Part shown: piece by piece, positions 1-6,935 of the stretch
How positions within the stretch are numbered: position 1 is the first letter of the stretch
Layout of the letters: each line of letters begins with the position of its first letter
Assembly: GCA_943356465.1 (NCBI GenBank)
Contig: CALREX010000002.1
Span: 17,730-81,729, forward strand
Direction: 5' to 3'
From: Candidatus Peribacteria bacterium
GTDB lineage: Bacteria; Patescibacteriota; Gracilibacteria; UBA1369; LOWO2-01-FULL-3
DNA: 64,000 nt
Translations under genes and position numbers: made by a program
Notes under the pieces: generated by a model
What the model saw: only the letters and a program-made list of their open reading frames with translations
The model's database searches: none
Told to the model about the DNA's origin: nothing

Positions 1-1003
1 AATTTGGTTGTTTAATTGATGGAATATTCATTGTTGTTGCTGATGGTGTTGATAAACTTCCCATGCTGTTGAATGTGGATCCGGTAAGGATTGATGGAAT
101 ATTCATTGTTGTTGCTGATGGTGTTGATAAACTTCCCATGCTGTTGAATGTGAATCCATTGCTAGTGAAAAATACGCTCGAAGAAGCTCGCTTTAAGCTG
201 TCTAGTTTATCTTCAACTTCTTGTTTTATTTTGGGTTCTAATTTTGCTTTTTTTATCTTCTTTTCAAGTGATTCAATTGTTTCTTTATATTTGTTTAGTT
301 CGTTTTTTAAATTAAGAATCTTTGTTCCCATTTCATCGGAACTACCTGATAATCTGTTTAATACACTTGAGAATTGGCCTAGGAGAGTATTGTTTAGGTT
401 ATGTGGGTAGCTTACGGTATGATCAATTTCGCTCCAGGCCTCTTCGTAAATTGTGCGTGCTTGAATCTCGGCTAAACAAACTGATTTGGGAATTGGTGGT
501 TTAACTATATAATGAACTGATCTGTATCCACGGTCATGTTCTGCAGTTTTACAATCATTTTTTTTGAAAATTTCTATAGATTCATCGGGGTCTCCTATAC
601 GAAAATATGCAATTGGCTCGTCTTGCATTTCAAATTTATCTATTATAAATCTGTGAATTGGACTCCAATCTTCCTTAAACAAATGAAGTACTCTTACTCC
701 GATTAGGTCCGTTATTTCTTCTTTGTAATTTTTTAGACCTATTTCTCTGTTGGGATTTTCTATTTTTTTCCTAATTATTTTTGCAATAAGAGCGTCAGTA
801 TTTTTTAGTCTAAAGCGTATAGCATGAATTTTGTCAAAACCATGAAGAATCTCAGCTATATGCTTGGCTGCGAGTTCTAAATCTGGTTTTATGTTTATAT
901 AATCTTTCTTAATTTCAACTAATGTATCCCAATTTAGTTGTGTGTTTTTAAAATTTTCTTTGCTTATGTTGTATTTGTGAAGCAGATCGTTGAGTTCGCT
1001 CAT
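1..1003 (-). CDS. RelA/SpoT-family alarmone (p)ppGpp synthetase-like protein, C-terminus cut by window edge
   Basis: I translated the minus strand from the ATG at 1003; it stays open for 334 codons and runs off the left edge. Residues about 60-175 show the RelA/SpoT synthetase fold: an R-F-R-L-K basic segment, ITDLIGVRVLHLF, GYRSVHYIV and EIQARTIYEEAWSEIDH, which correspond to the nucleotide-binding and catalytic motifs of the family. There is no N-terminal HD hydrolase domain, so it resembles a small alarmone synthetase, with a predicted coiled coil after the domain (rich in K/E near residues 225-265). The visible tail is an S/T/N-rich tandem repeat. It would transfer pyrophosphate from ATP to GDP or GTP. 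It is divergent from the downstream lipoprotein gene. Membership of the family is clear; whether it is an active synthetase or a defence-type toxin is not. Confidence 0.8.
   Translation of the reverse strand, partial: MSELNDLLHKYNISKENFKNTQLNWDTLVEIKKDYINIKPDLELAAKHIAEILHGFDKIHAIRFRLKNTDALIAKIIRKKIENPNREIGLKNYKEEITDLIGVRVLHLFKEDWSPIHRFIIDKFEMQDEPIAYFRIGDPDESIEIFKKNDCKTAEHDRGYRSVHYIVKPPIPKSVCLAEIQARTIYEEAWSEIDHTVSYPHNLNNTLLGQFSSVLNRLSGSSDEMGTKILNLKNELNKYKETIESLEKKIKKAKLEPKIKQEVEDKLDSLKRASSSVFFTSNGFTFNSMGSLSTPSATTMNIPSILTGSTFNSMGSLSTPSATTMNIPSIKQPN
15..164. repeat. 75-bp in-frame tandem repeat, two copies
   Basis: Two 75-bp units start at 15 and 90. The first 63 bases are identical and the last dozen diverge. 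The unit is 25 codons long, so it repeats a peptide rich in S, T, N and P in the tail of the RelA/SpoT-like protein. More copies may lie outside the window. Confidence 0.9.
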
Positions 1004-1064
1004 ATCATGTTTTTGAATTTCTTACTGGATTATATCCCCACTTTACAAACAACTAAAGATTATT

Positions 1065-1093
1065 TTGATTTATGGTCTAAAGACGACTACAAT
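1065..1093 (+). promoter_or_regulatory. sigma70-type promoter for the lipoprotein gene
   Basis: TTGATT at 1065-1070 and TACAAT at 1088-1093 are separated by 17 bp. The start of transcription would fall near 1100, leaving a leader of about 60 nt before the ATG at 1160. Confidence 0.5.
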
Positions 1094-1159
1094 CTATTTG
1101 TTTGACTGTGTTGCAAGCGCAGTTGAGGTAAAAAATTCAATATTTTTAAATTTACGAAT

Positions 1160-1618
1160 ATGAAGAAATTACTTTCGTATATCTTACTTTCGTTTTTGTT
1201 TCTTGTGGGGTGTACTAGCAATCTTGGTTCTGTAAATTCTGAGTCCAAGGCGTCTCTTTTGCAATATGATTCGGCGACTGTTGGGCAAGCTAAAGATGAG
1301 GTTAAAACTGAACCATCTGTTACTGTTAATAAACAGGTAAAACCAGAGGTTAGTTCTCAGACCTCAAATTCTTCGCAGAAAGTAAATACTTATGAGGCGA
1401 CAAGTTATAGCGAAAAGACTAGTGCTGTTGAGAAGATAAATTCTTTGTCTAACGACAATTTTTATACAAATGTAGATGGCAATCAGGTTCATTCTCCGGC
1501 ATATTCAAACTCTGTGCCATCTGGGGCTACGGCTTTATGTAACGATGGTGAATATAGTTTTAGTAAACATAGGAGAGGGACTTGTTCTGGGCATGGGGGA
1601 GTGGCGCAGTGGTTGTAA
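1160..1618 (+). CDS. small lipoprotein with C-terminal DUF3761-like domain
   Basis: The N-terminus is a lipoprotein signal: two lysines, a hydrophobic stretch and the lipobox LVGC with Cys18 as the lipidated residue. Residues 19-115 are low-complexity, rich in S, T, K, E and N, and probably a flexible linker. The last 35 residues (GATALCNDGEYSFSKHRRGTCSGHGGVAQWL; two Cys, three His) match what I know of DUF3761, a short domain of unknown function found at the end of secreted proteins. The protein should be anchored on the outer face of the membrane with the domain exposed. It ends 11 bp before the SRA-HNH gene, so the two may be co-transcribed. Function unknown. Confidence 0.75.
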   Translation: MKKLLSYILLSFLFLVGCTSNLGSVNSESKASLLQYDSATVGQAKDEVKTEPSVTVNKQVKPEVSSQTSNSSQKVNTYEATSYSEKTSAVEKINSLSNDNFYTNVDGNQVHSPAYSNSVPSGATALCNDGEYSFSKHRRGTCSGHGGVAQWL

Positions 1619-1629
1619 AATTACTAAAT

Positions 1630-2319
1630 ATGATTGATCAAATATATTCGTATCGGGAAATGTGTGATCTTGAAAATGTGCAGACCTTGCAAAGAGGGAT
1701 GAATTTTCATATGAATCCTGGTTATTCTGTGATTCTTATGTCACGTCGATCAAATGCGCCTTATTCCGATAAAATTTCAGAAGATGGAATTACTATTGAG
1801 TACGAAGGGCATGATGAACCTAAAATATCTTACGAAATGAATCCTAAAACAATGGATCAGCCGTATAAGACTAAGAATGGGACTTTAACTCAAAATGGTA
1901 AATTTATTGAAGCTGTTGAAAAATATAAGGAAAGGGCTGTTAATCCTGAAATAGTAAAAGTTTATGAGAAAATACTGCCTGGTGTGTGGTCATTAAAAGG
2001 TTTATTTGGTTTAGTTGATTATCGAGTGCAGCACGATGGACAAAGGAATGTATATATTTTTTCATTAAGGTTATCTGAAGAACAGGATATTGAAACTGAT
2101 ATTCATATTGATTTGGCTCATACTAGGTTGATTCCAAGCGAAGTGAAAAAAGATGTATGGAAAAGAGACGGAGGAAAATGTGTTATATGCGGATCAGTGA
2201 AAAATTTACATTTTGATCATGATTTGCCTTTTTCAAAAGGTGGTACAAGTTTAACAGCAAAGAATATTAGGCTTTTATGTGCTAAATGTAATTTGGCAAA
2301 GTCTGACAAGATAGAGTAA
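1630..2319 (+). CDS. SRA-like domain plus HNH endonuclease (putative modification-dependent restriction enzyme)
   Basis: The 229-residue protein has an N-terminal half resembling the YDG/SRA fold that flips modified bases: GMNFHMNPGYSVILMS, then YEGHDEP at about residues 58-64. The C-terminal half is an HNH nuclease, with CxxC at 184-187, FDHD at 196-199, an N at 212 and CAKCN at 217-221, giving a zinc-bound beta-beta-alpha-metal active site. The same order occurs in ScoMcrA-type type IV restriction enzymes that cut methylated or phosphorothioated DNA. I use the ATG at 1630 because the upstream in-frame ATG at 1582 would overlap the conserved end of the lipoprotein gene. The nuclease call is firm; the modified-DNA target is inferred. 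Confidence 0.78.
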   Translation: MIDQIYSYREMCDLENVQTLQRGMNFHMNPGYSVILMSRRSNAPYSDKISEDGITIEYEGHDEPKISYEMNPKTMDQPYKTKNGTLTQNGKFIEAVEKYKERAVNPEIVKVYEKILPGVWSLKGLFGLVDYRVQHDGQRNVYIFSLRLSEEQDIETDIHIDLAHTRLIPSEVKKDVWKRDGGKCVICGSVKNLHFDHDLPFSKGGTSLTAKNIRLLCAKCNLAKSDKIE

Positions 2320-2425
2320 AAAACACTGTATTTTTATTTTACGAAAATTTTAAGATTATTTAATAAAAATTTAATCTCTCTTTGCTAGCGTCTGTATGTG
2401 TCGTATTTTTTAATCGTAAAAACAT

Positions 2426-2770
2426 ATGCAAGACGTTAATATTTTTGGAGATGAAGAGGTTAGAAAGGTTTTTCATGAAGGAGAGTGGTGGTTCGCGGTG
2501 GAGGATGTGGTCTTATCGTTAACAACTTCACGAAATCCGATGGATTATATTGTTGAAATGCTGTCGGTAGATTTGGCCTTAAACAAGGCATGGAGTACAC
2601 TTACTAAGATTCTTGATGTTGACGATATAGGAATGACAACAAAATTACTTTGTGCTAACCTAGAAGGTGTTTTCCGTATAATTCAGTCGATAAATTCTCC
2701 AAAGGCGGAACCTTTTAAGTTGTGGATGGCAAAGTTGGCGAAGGAAAGAATTGATGAACTTAGAATTTGA
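2426..2770 (+). CDS. short Bro-N domain protein, probable truncated paralogue
   Basis: The 114 residues are almost only a Bro-N domain: GEWWFAVEDVV near the start, then a LEGVFRIIQSINSPKAEPFKLW block. The same blocks occur in the 275-residue Bro-N protein at 5965-6792, and the two align until about residue 110, where this one stops at a TGA. It lacks the C-terminal region of its paralogue. Bro-N domains bind DNA in phage antirepressors and the DinD family. It may be a free-standing DNA-binding subunit for the genes that follow or a decaying copy. The start follows an A-rich stretch with no Shine-Dalgarno. Confidence 0.65.
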   Translation: MQDVNIFGDEEVRKVFHEGEWWFAVEDVVLSLTTSRNPMDYIVEMLSVDLALNKAWSTLTKILDVDDIGMTTKLLCANLEGVFRIIQSINSPKAEPFKLWMAKLAKERIDELRI

Positions 2771-2809
2771 GATTTAATTTTCATTGAGATAGTGATACTT
2801 TTATTTCAT

Positions 2810-3157
2810 ATGAAAGACATAAATTCTCTTATAAAAAGAATTTTAAAATTCCGTGATGAAAGGGATTGGAAGCAATTTCATAATCCAAAAGATGTGGCTA
2901 TTTCTTTGGTGCTTGAGGCAAGTGAAGTCATGGAGCATTTCCAGTGGAAAAGCGAGAAAGAAATTGCTGAATATGTTTCTACAAATAAATCTGAAATAGG
3001 GGAGGAGCTTGCTGATGTTTTATATTGGGTGCTTTTGATGAGCCATGATCTTAATATCGATGTTTTGGAGGCTCTTGATAAAAAAATTACGAAAAATGAA
3101 AGTAAATATCCAATTGAGAAAGCCAAAGGAAAGCATACTAAATACAACAAACTTTAA
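2810..3157 (+). CDS. MazG-like nucleotide pyrophosphohydrolase
   Basis: The 115-residue protein from the ATG at 2810 has the MazG/RS21-C6 all-alpha pattern: LVLEASEVMEHFQW, with two acidic residues one helical turn apart, followed by EIGEELADVLYWVLLMSHDLNID, which supplies the second acidic metal-binding pair. Such enzymes hydrolyse (d)NTPs to the monophosphate and pyrophosphate and are used in nucleotide-pool cleaning. A GTG at 2792 in the same frame would add six residues; the ATG fits the family better. The stop is 3 bp before the DUF2075 gene, so the two are translationally coupled and probably act together. Confidence 0.85.
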   Translation: MKDINSLIKRILKFRDERDWKQFHNPKDVAISLVLEASEVMEHFQWKSEKEIAEYVSTNKSEIGEELADVLYWVLLMSHDLNIDVLEALDKKITKNESKYPIEKAKGKHTKYNKL

Positions 3158-3160
3158 TCT

Positions 3161-5020
3161 ATGATTGTATATCAAAATACAAAAGATAATTTTTTGAAAG
3201 ACGTTTCTGAGCAAAACATTGAGGATATTGTTTTGGAATGGGTTCAGAATAAATTGAAAATCAGTGTAGGAAAAAATGAAAGAAATTCATGGAAAAATTC
3301 TTTGAAGGAAATGTTTTTCGTGCTTGATGACAAGGATATTCCCGGAGATTCTGGAGTCGCTATTGAGTATCGCATTCCTCAAACTTCTAAAAGAATAGAT
3401 TTTATTTTGACTGGAGAAGATGAAAATCTTACAGAACAGGCGATTCTTGTCGAATTAAAACAGTGGGATAAAGTTGAAATTACGGATAAGGATGCGATTG
3501 TTGTTACGCGTTTTAGTCATGGTCTTAGCGAAGAAAGTCATCCGTCATATCAAGCTTGGTCTTATGCTTCGTTGATAAATAGTTTTAATCAAACTGTTTA
3601 CGAGGAAAATATCAAAATAAATCCTTGTGCGTATTTGCATAACTATATTGATGATGGAGTTATAACTAATACTTTTTATGCTGATTATATCGCTAAAGCT
3701 CCTGTTTTTTTGAAGAATGACAAGCTTAAACTTAGAGAATTTATAAAAAAATATGTTAGGCATGGAGATAAAAAAGATACGATGTACAGGATTGATAACG
3801 GCAAGATAAAGCCTTCTAAAAGTCTTGCGGATAGTTTGTCGTCAATGCTGAAAGGAAATGCTGAATTTGTGATGATTGATGATCAAAAAGTTTTGTATGA
3901 AACTGCGCTTGTTTTAGCGAGAAAATCGAGTGAGGTCGCAAATAACGTTTTAATTGTTTCCGGTGGTCCTGGAACTGGGAAATCAGTTGTTGCGATAAAT
4001 CTTTTGGTGGCTTTTACGAAGCTTGGGTTAATTGCAAAATATGTAACTAAAAATGCGGCTCCGCGAAATGTTTATGAAAGTATGTTAACTGGACATTTTA
4101 AGAAAACTGACATCTCAAATATGTTCAGTGGTTCTGGTGAATTTATAAATACTGAAGATAATATTTTTGATGTTCTGATAGTTGATGAAGCCCATAGACT
4201 TAACGAAAAATCAGGTATGTTTAAAAATCTTGGAGAAAACCAAGTTAAAGAGATTATAAAATCTGCGAAATTTAGTATTTTCTTTATTGATGAAGATCAA
4301 AAAGTTACATGGCATGATATTGGAGCGAAAGAAGAAATTGTGAAATGGTCGAAATATCCGGGTTGTAATGTTACTTTTATGGAATTGTCGTCTCAGTTTC
4401 GCTGTAATGGCTCTGATGGTTATTTGGCTTGGCTTGATGAGGTGCTTGGGATTAGAGAAACTGCGAATACTGTTTTTGATTTGAAAGACTATGATTTTAG
4501 GGTTTTAAGTTCGCCGAATGAACTTCGTGACCTTATTTTTGAAAAAAACAAAATAAAAAATAAGGCTAGGCTTGTTGCTGGATATTGCTGGGATTGGGTT
4601 AGCAAGAAAAATTCAAATGCTAAAGATATTGTTATTCCTGAATATGATTTTGGTATGAAATGGAATCTTGCCAGTGATGGGAATCTTTGGATACTTAAGC
4701 CAGAATCTGTGACTGAGATTGGATGTATCCATACTTGCCAAGGTCTAGACATGGATTATGTTGGGGTTATCGTTGGCTCGGATTTTATTGTCCGTGATGG
4801 AAAAGTTATTACTGATCCATCAAAACGTGCGAAGACAGATGCTTCTTTGAAAGGTTATAAAAAAGATTTAAAAATAAATCCTGTCGAAACGAAGGAAAAG
4901 GCTGATAAAATTATTAAAAATACATATCGAACATTGATGACCCGTGGAATGAAAGGTTGTTATGTTTATTTTACGGATAAGGAAACGGAGAAGTATTTTA
5001 GAGATAGGATAAATTCTTAA
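3161..5020 (+). CDS. DUF2075 nuclease-helicase-like protein: PD-(D/E)XK-like N-domain plus SF1-type ATPase
   Basis: The 619-residue protein has two parts. Residues 1-200 contain KRIDFIL (D80) and ILVELKQW (E98, K100), spaced as in PD-(D/E)XK nucleases. Residues 260-619 form a superfamily-1-like ATPase: Walker A GGPGTGKS at 268-275, Walker B VLIVDEAH at 338-345, FFIDEDQK at 374-381, SSQFRC at 410-415, IHTCQGLD at 523-530 and YRTLMTRGMKG at 589-599. This is the arrangement of DUF2075 (COG3410) proteins, whose substrate is unknown to me. It follows a MazG-like gene by 3 bp and precedes a RecB-like nuclease by 11 bp, suggesting a three-gene cassette. A role in DNA defence or repair is inferred from domains and neighbours. 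Confidence 0.82.
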   Translation: MIVYQNTKDNFLKDVSEQNIEDIVLEWVQNKLKISVGKNERNSWKNSLKEMFFVLDDKDIPGDSGVAIEYRIPQTSKRIDFILTGEDENLTEQAILVELKQWDKVEITDKDAIVVTRFSHGLSEESHPSYQAWSYASLINSFNQTVYEENIKINPCAYLHNYIDDGVITNTFYADYIAKAPVFLKNDKLKLREFIKKYVRHGDKKDTMYRIDNGKIKPSKSLADSLSSMLKGNAEFVMIDDQKVLYETALVLARKSSEVANNVLIVSGGPGTGKSVVAINLLVAFTKLGLIAKYVTKNAAPRNVYESMLTGHFKKTDISNMFSGSGEFINTEDNIFDVLIVDEAHRLNEKSGMFKNLGENQVKEIIKSAKFSIFFIDEDQKVTWHDIGAKEEIVKWSKYPGCNVTFMELSSQFRCNGSDGYLAWLDEVLGIRETANTVFDLKDYDFRVLSSPNELRDLIFEKNKIKNKARLVAGYCWDWVSKKNSNAKDIVIPEYDFGMKWNLASDGNLWILKPESVTEIGCIHTCQGLDMDYVGVIVGSDFIVRDGKVITDPSKRAKTDASLKGYKKDLKINPVETKEKADKIIKNTYRTLMTRGMKGCYVYFTDKETEKYFRDRINS

Positions 5021-5022
5021 TT

Positions 5023-5031
5023 CCCCCCCCC
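5023..5031. repeat. nine-C homopolymer abutting a start codon
   Basis: Nine consecutive C residues lie directly before the ATG at 5032, in a genome where G/C runs of this size are otherwise absent from the window. It replaces the expected ribosome-binding region. Confidence 0.95.
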
Positions 5032-5784
5032 ATGTCCCAATACTACAACCCACAACGCACAAAAAATCTCTATGATCCGAAATCCAAGAAGCCTTTTCGA
5101 TTGAGCAGGTCGAAGATTGATTTGTTTATCAAGTGTCCGAGGTGTTTTTATTTGGATCGCAGGCTTGGAATAGGGCAACCTCCTGGTTATCCTTTTAGCC
5201 TCAATTCGGCGGTGGATAAATTGCTTAAAAAAGAATTTGATGTGCATAGGGCGAATGGGACGGCGCATCCGTTGATGAAGGCGTATGGCCTTACAGCTGT
5301 GCCGATGGCGCATGAGAAGATTGATGAATGGCGGGATTCGCTACGTCGTGGGATTACTTTTCATTTTCCAAAAACAAATCTTTTGATTACGGGAGGTGTT
5401 GATGATGTGTGGGTGACACCTAAGGGTGAGCTTATTATTGTCGATTACAAGGCGACTTCAAAGGAAGATGAAGTCACGCTCGACGCACAGTGGCAGGACG
5501 GCTACAAACGCCAAATGGAAATCTATCAATGGCTTTTTCGCAAGAATGGTTTTAAGGTTTCTAAGGTTGGGTATTTCGTGTATTGCAACGGTAGGGCGGA
5601 CTCTGCCGCATTTGACGGAAAGCTAGAATTTGACATCAAGTTAATTCCGTATGTGGGGGATGATGGGTGGGTGGATGGAGTGGTTCGGGAGTTATGGGGA
5701 TGCTTGAAGAGTGATAAAATACCATCCTCTGGAGAGGATTGCGATTATTGCAAGTATGTGGGGGCGGTTGAGAAGGTTATTTAA
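5032..5784 (+). CDS. PD-(D/E)XK (RecB/Cas4-like) nuclease with four cysteines
   Basis: The 250-residue protein starts with FRLSRSKIDLFIKCPRCFYLDRRLG, the usual opening of RecB-family nucleases. The catalytic set is visible: GGVDDVW (D124/D125), ELIIVDYKA (D138, K140) and QMEIYQWLF (Q161, Y165). Two CxxC pairs, C35/C38 and C237/C240, bracket the domain and could bind a 4Fe-4S cluster as in AddB or Cas4. The codon choice is visibly richer in G and C than in the two genes upstream, hinting at a different origin. No cas1/cas2 or repeat array is nearby, so it is not called Cas4. It likely processes DNA ends with the upstream helicase. Confidence 0.82.
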   Translation: MSQYYNPQRTKNLYDPKSKKPFRLSRSKIDLFIKCPRCFYLDRRLGIGQPPGYPFSLNSAVDKLLKKEFDVHRANGTAHPLMKAYGLTAVPMAHEKIDEWRDSLRRGITFHFPKTNLLITGGVDDVWVTPKGELIIVDYKATSKEDEVTLDAQWQDGYKRQMEIYQWLFRKNGFKVSKVGYFVYCNGRADSAAFDGKLEFDIKLIPYVGDDGWVDGVVRELWGCLKSDKIPSSGEDCDYCKYVGAVEKVI

Positions 5785-5786
5785 TG

Positions 5787-5927
5787 TTACCGAATTCGGT
5801 AAGTTTAAAGGTGTCGAAATCGACACCTTTAACTGGTGATTTCCTAATTATGGCGAATTTGCCATAATTAAATTGTATTCGCAATTAAATCCTTCGAAAT
5901 ATTATTGACGGTGAGCGTATGCTCACC
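5787..5927. repeat. array of four unlike palindromes in a 180-bp gap
   Basis: Four independent inverted repeats follow each other: a perfect 16-bp palindrome at 5787-5802; 13-bp arms with a 2-nt loop at 5805-5832 (TTAAAGGTGTCGA and its complement); 10-bp arms with a 6-nt loop at 5845-5870 (TAATTATGGC and its complement); and 7-bp arms with a 4-nt loop at 5910-5927 (GGTGAGC and its complement). Their sequences are unrelated to one another. The first two could be terminators for the nuclease gene, although no T tract follows. The other role could be protein-binding sites for the Bro-N protein downstream. Confidence 0.85.
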
Positions 5928-5964
5928 TATGATGCTGGCGTAGTACTATTTAACTCAAAATATT

Positions 5965-6792
5965 ATGGGGACAACAAAAATTGCTTTATTCATGGGGAAG
6001 GAAATAAGGAAAATTATTCATGGTGGTGAATGGTGGTTTTCTGTTGTGGATGTCGTTGCTTCTCTTACTGAAAGTACAAATCCACGTGATTATTGGTTTA
6101 AGATGAAAATTAGGGTTAATGAAGAGGATGGATTTGAACCGTCGACAATTTGTCGACAGTTCAAATTGTCGGCTCCAGATGGGAAGATGCGTGAGACTGA
6201 TTGTGCTAATACTGAGGGGCTTTTCCGAATTATTCAGTCTATTCCTTCTCCAAAAGCTGAACCGTTTAAGTTATGGCTTGCAAAGGTTGGCTATGAACGA
6301 ATACAAGAAATAGAAGATCCTGAGTTGGCGACTAAACGAACGCGTGAATTATATAAACTGAAAGGATATTCAGATGCATGGATTGAAAAACGTATGAGGG
6401 GCATTTCTATTCGTGAAGAGCTGACTGATGAGTGGCAGAATCGTGGAGCTAAAGATCATAATGATTATCAGATTTTGACTTCTGAAATTTCAAAGGCTAC
6501 ATTTGGGCTCACTCCGACGGAATATAAAAAAGTAAAAGGACTTAAGCGTGAAAATTTGCGCGATCATATGAGTGATCTTGAGCTTATTTTTAATATGCTT
6601 GGTGAACGTGCTACTACCGAAATTCATAGAAGTGAAGATTCAAAAGGAATTGAAAAATTGAAAATTGATGCAAAAGCCGGTGGTGATATTGCCGGTGGTG
6701 CACGTGAAAAACTTGAGGCAAAATTAGGGCGATCTGTTGTTACAAGGCAGAATTTTCTTAATGAGCCTGAGTGGAAGAAGAGATTAAATTAG
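5965..6792 (+). CDS. Bro-N domain protein, DinD-like
   Basis: The N-terminal 120 residues form a Bro-N DNA-binding domain (GGEWWFSVVDVVASL; CANTEGLFRIIQSIPSPKAEPFKLW). The rest contains a block YQILTSEISKATFGLTPTEYKKVKGLKRENLRDHMSDLELIFNMLGE (about 169-214), which resembles the C-terminal region of DNA-damage-inducible protein D. DinD interferes with RecA filaments in E. coli; that role is not proven here. It sits after the palindrome array and its paralogue lies 3.2 kb upstream, so the two Bro-N genes bracket the MazG-helicase-nuclease cassette. An extended hairpin follows the stop. Confidence 0.75.
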   Translation: MGTTKIALFMGKEIRKIIHGGEWWFSVVDVVASLTESTNPRDYWFKMKIRVNEEDGFEPSTICRQFKLSAPDGKMRETDCANTEGLFRIIQSIPSPKAEPFKLWLAKVGYERIQEIEDPELATKRTRELYKLKGYSDAWIEKRMRGISIREELTDEWQNRGAKDHNDYQILTSEISKATFGLTPTEYKKVKGLKRENLRDHMSDLELIFNMLGERATTEIHRSEDSKGIEKLKIDAKAGGDIAGGAREKLEAKLGRSVVTRQNFLNEPEWKKRLN

Positions 6793-6830
6793 GCCTGGTG
6801 AAGCCGACGGGATTTGAATATTTATCTTCT

Positions 6831-6888
6831 GGGTGGCGAACCGATGTGTGGGGTGTTGGTAAAAACACCCCACTTCAATTTGCCACCC
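6831..6888 (+). terminator. nested hairpin, likely terminator
   Basis: Inner arms GTGGGGTGTT (6848-6857) and AACACCCCAC (6864-6873) pair perfectly over a 6-nt loop, and outer arms GGGTGGC (6831-6837) and GCCACCC (6882-6888) extend the structure. It lies 39 bp after the DinD-like gene and marks the boundary between the accessory island and core genes. No clean T tract follows. Confidence 0.6.
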
Positions 6889-6920
6889 CACTCCTCATTT
6901 GATATTATTCACCTTGTTCC

Positions 6921-6926
6921 TATAAC
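6921..6926 (+). promoter_or_regulatory. -10 box of purC, possibly leaderless
   Basis: TATAAC lies 9 bp before the purC ATG, so transcription would start within about 3 nt of the start codon. Confidence 0.4.
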
Positions 6927-6935
6927 TTCAAAAAA

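Noticed and set aside
63-410. Plus-strand open frame of 115 codons at the left edge
   Set aside because: It is antisense to the RelA/SpoT-like gene, which has clear family motifs and runs off the edge.
1582-1629. Earlier start for the SRA-HNH gene
   Set aside because: It overlaps the conserved end of the lipoprotein gene and adds residues without similarity to the SRA fold.
5032-5784. Cas4 with CRISPR
   Set aside because: No repeat-spacer array and no cas1, cas2 or interference genes; the Cys arrangement is two CxxC pairs, not the 1+3 of Cas4.
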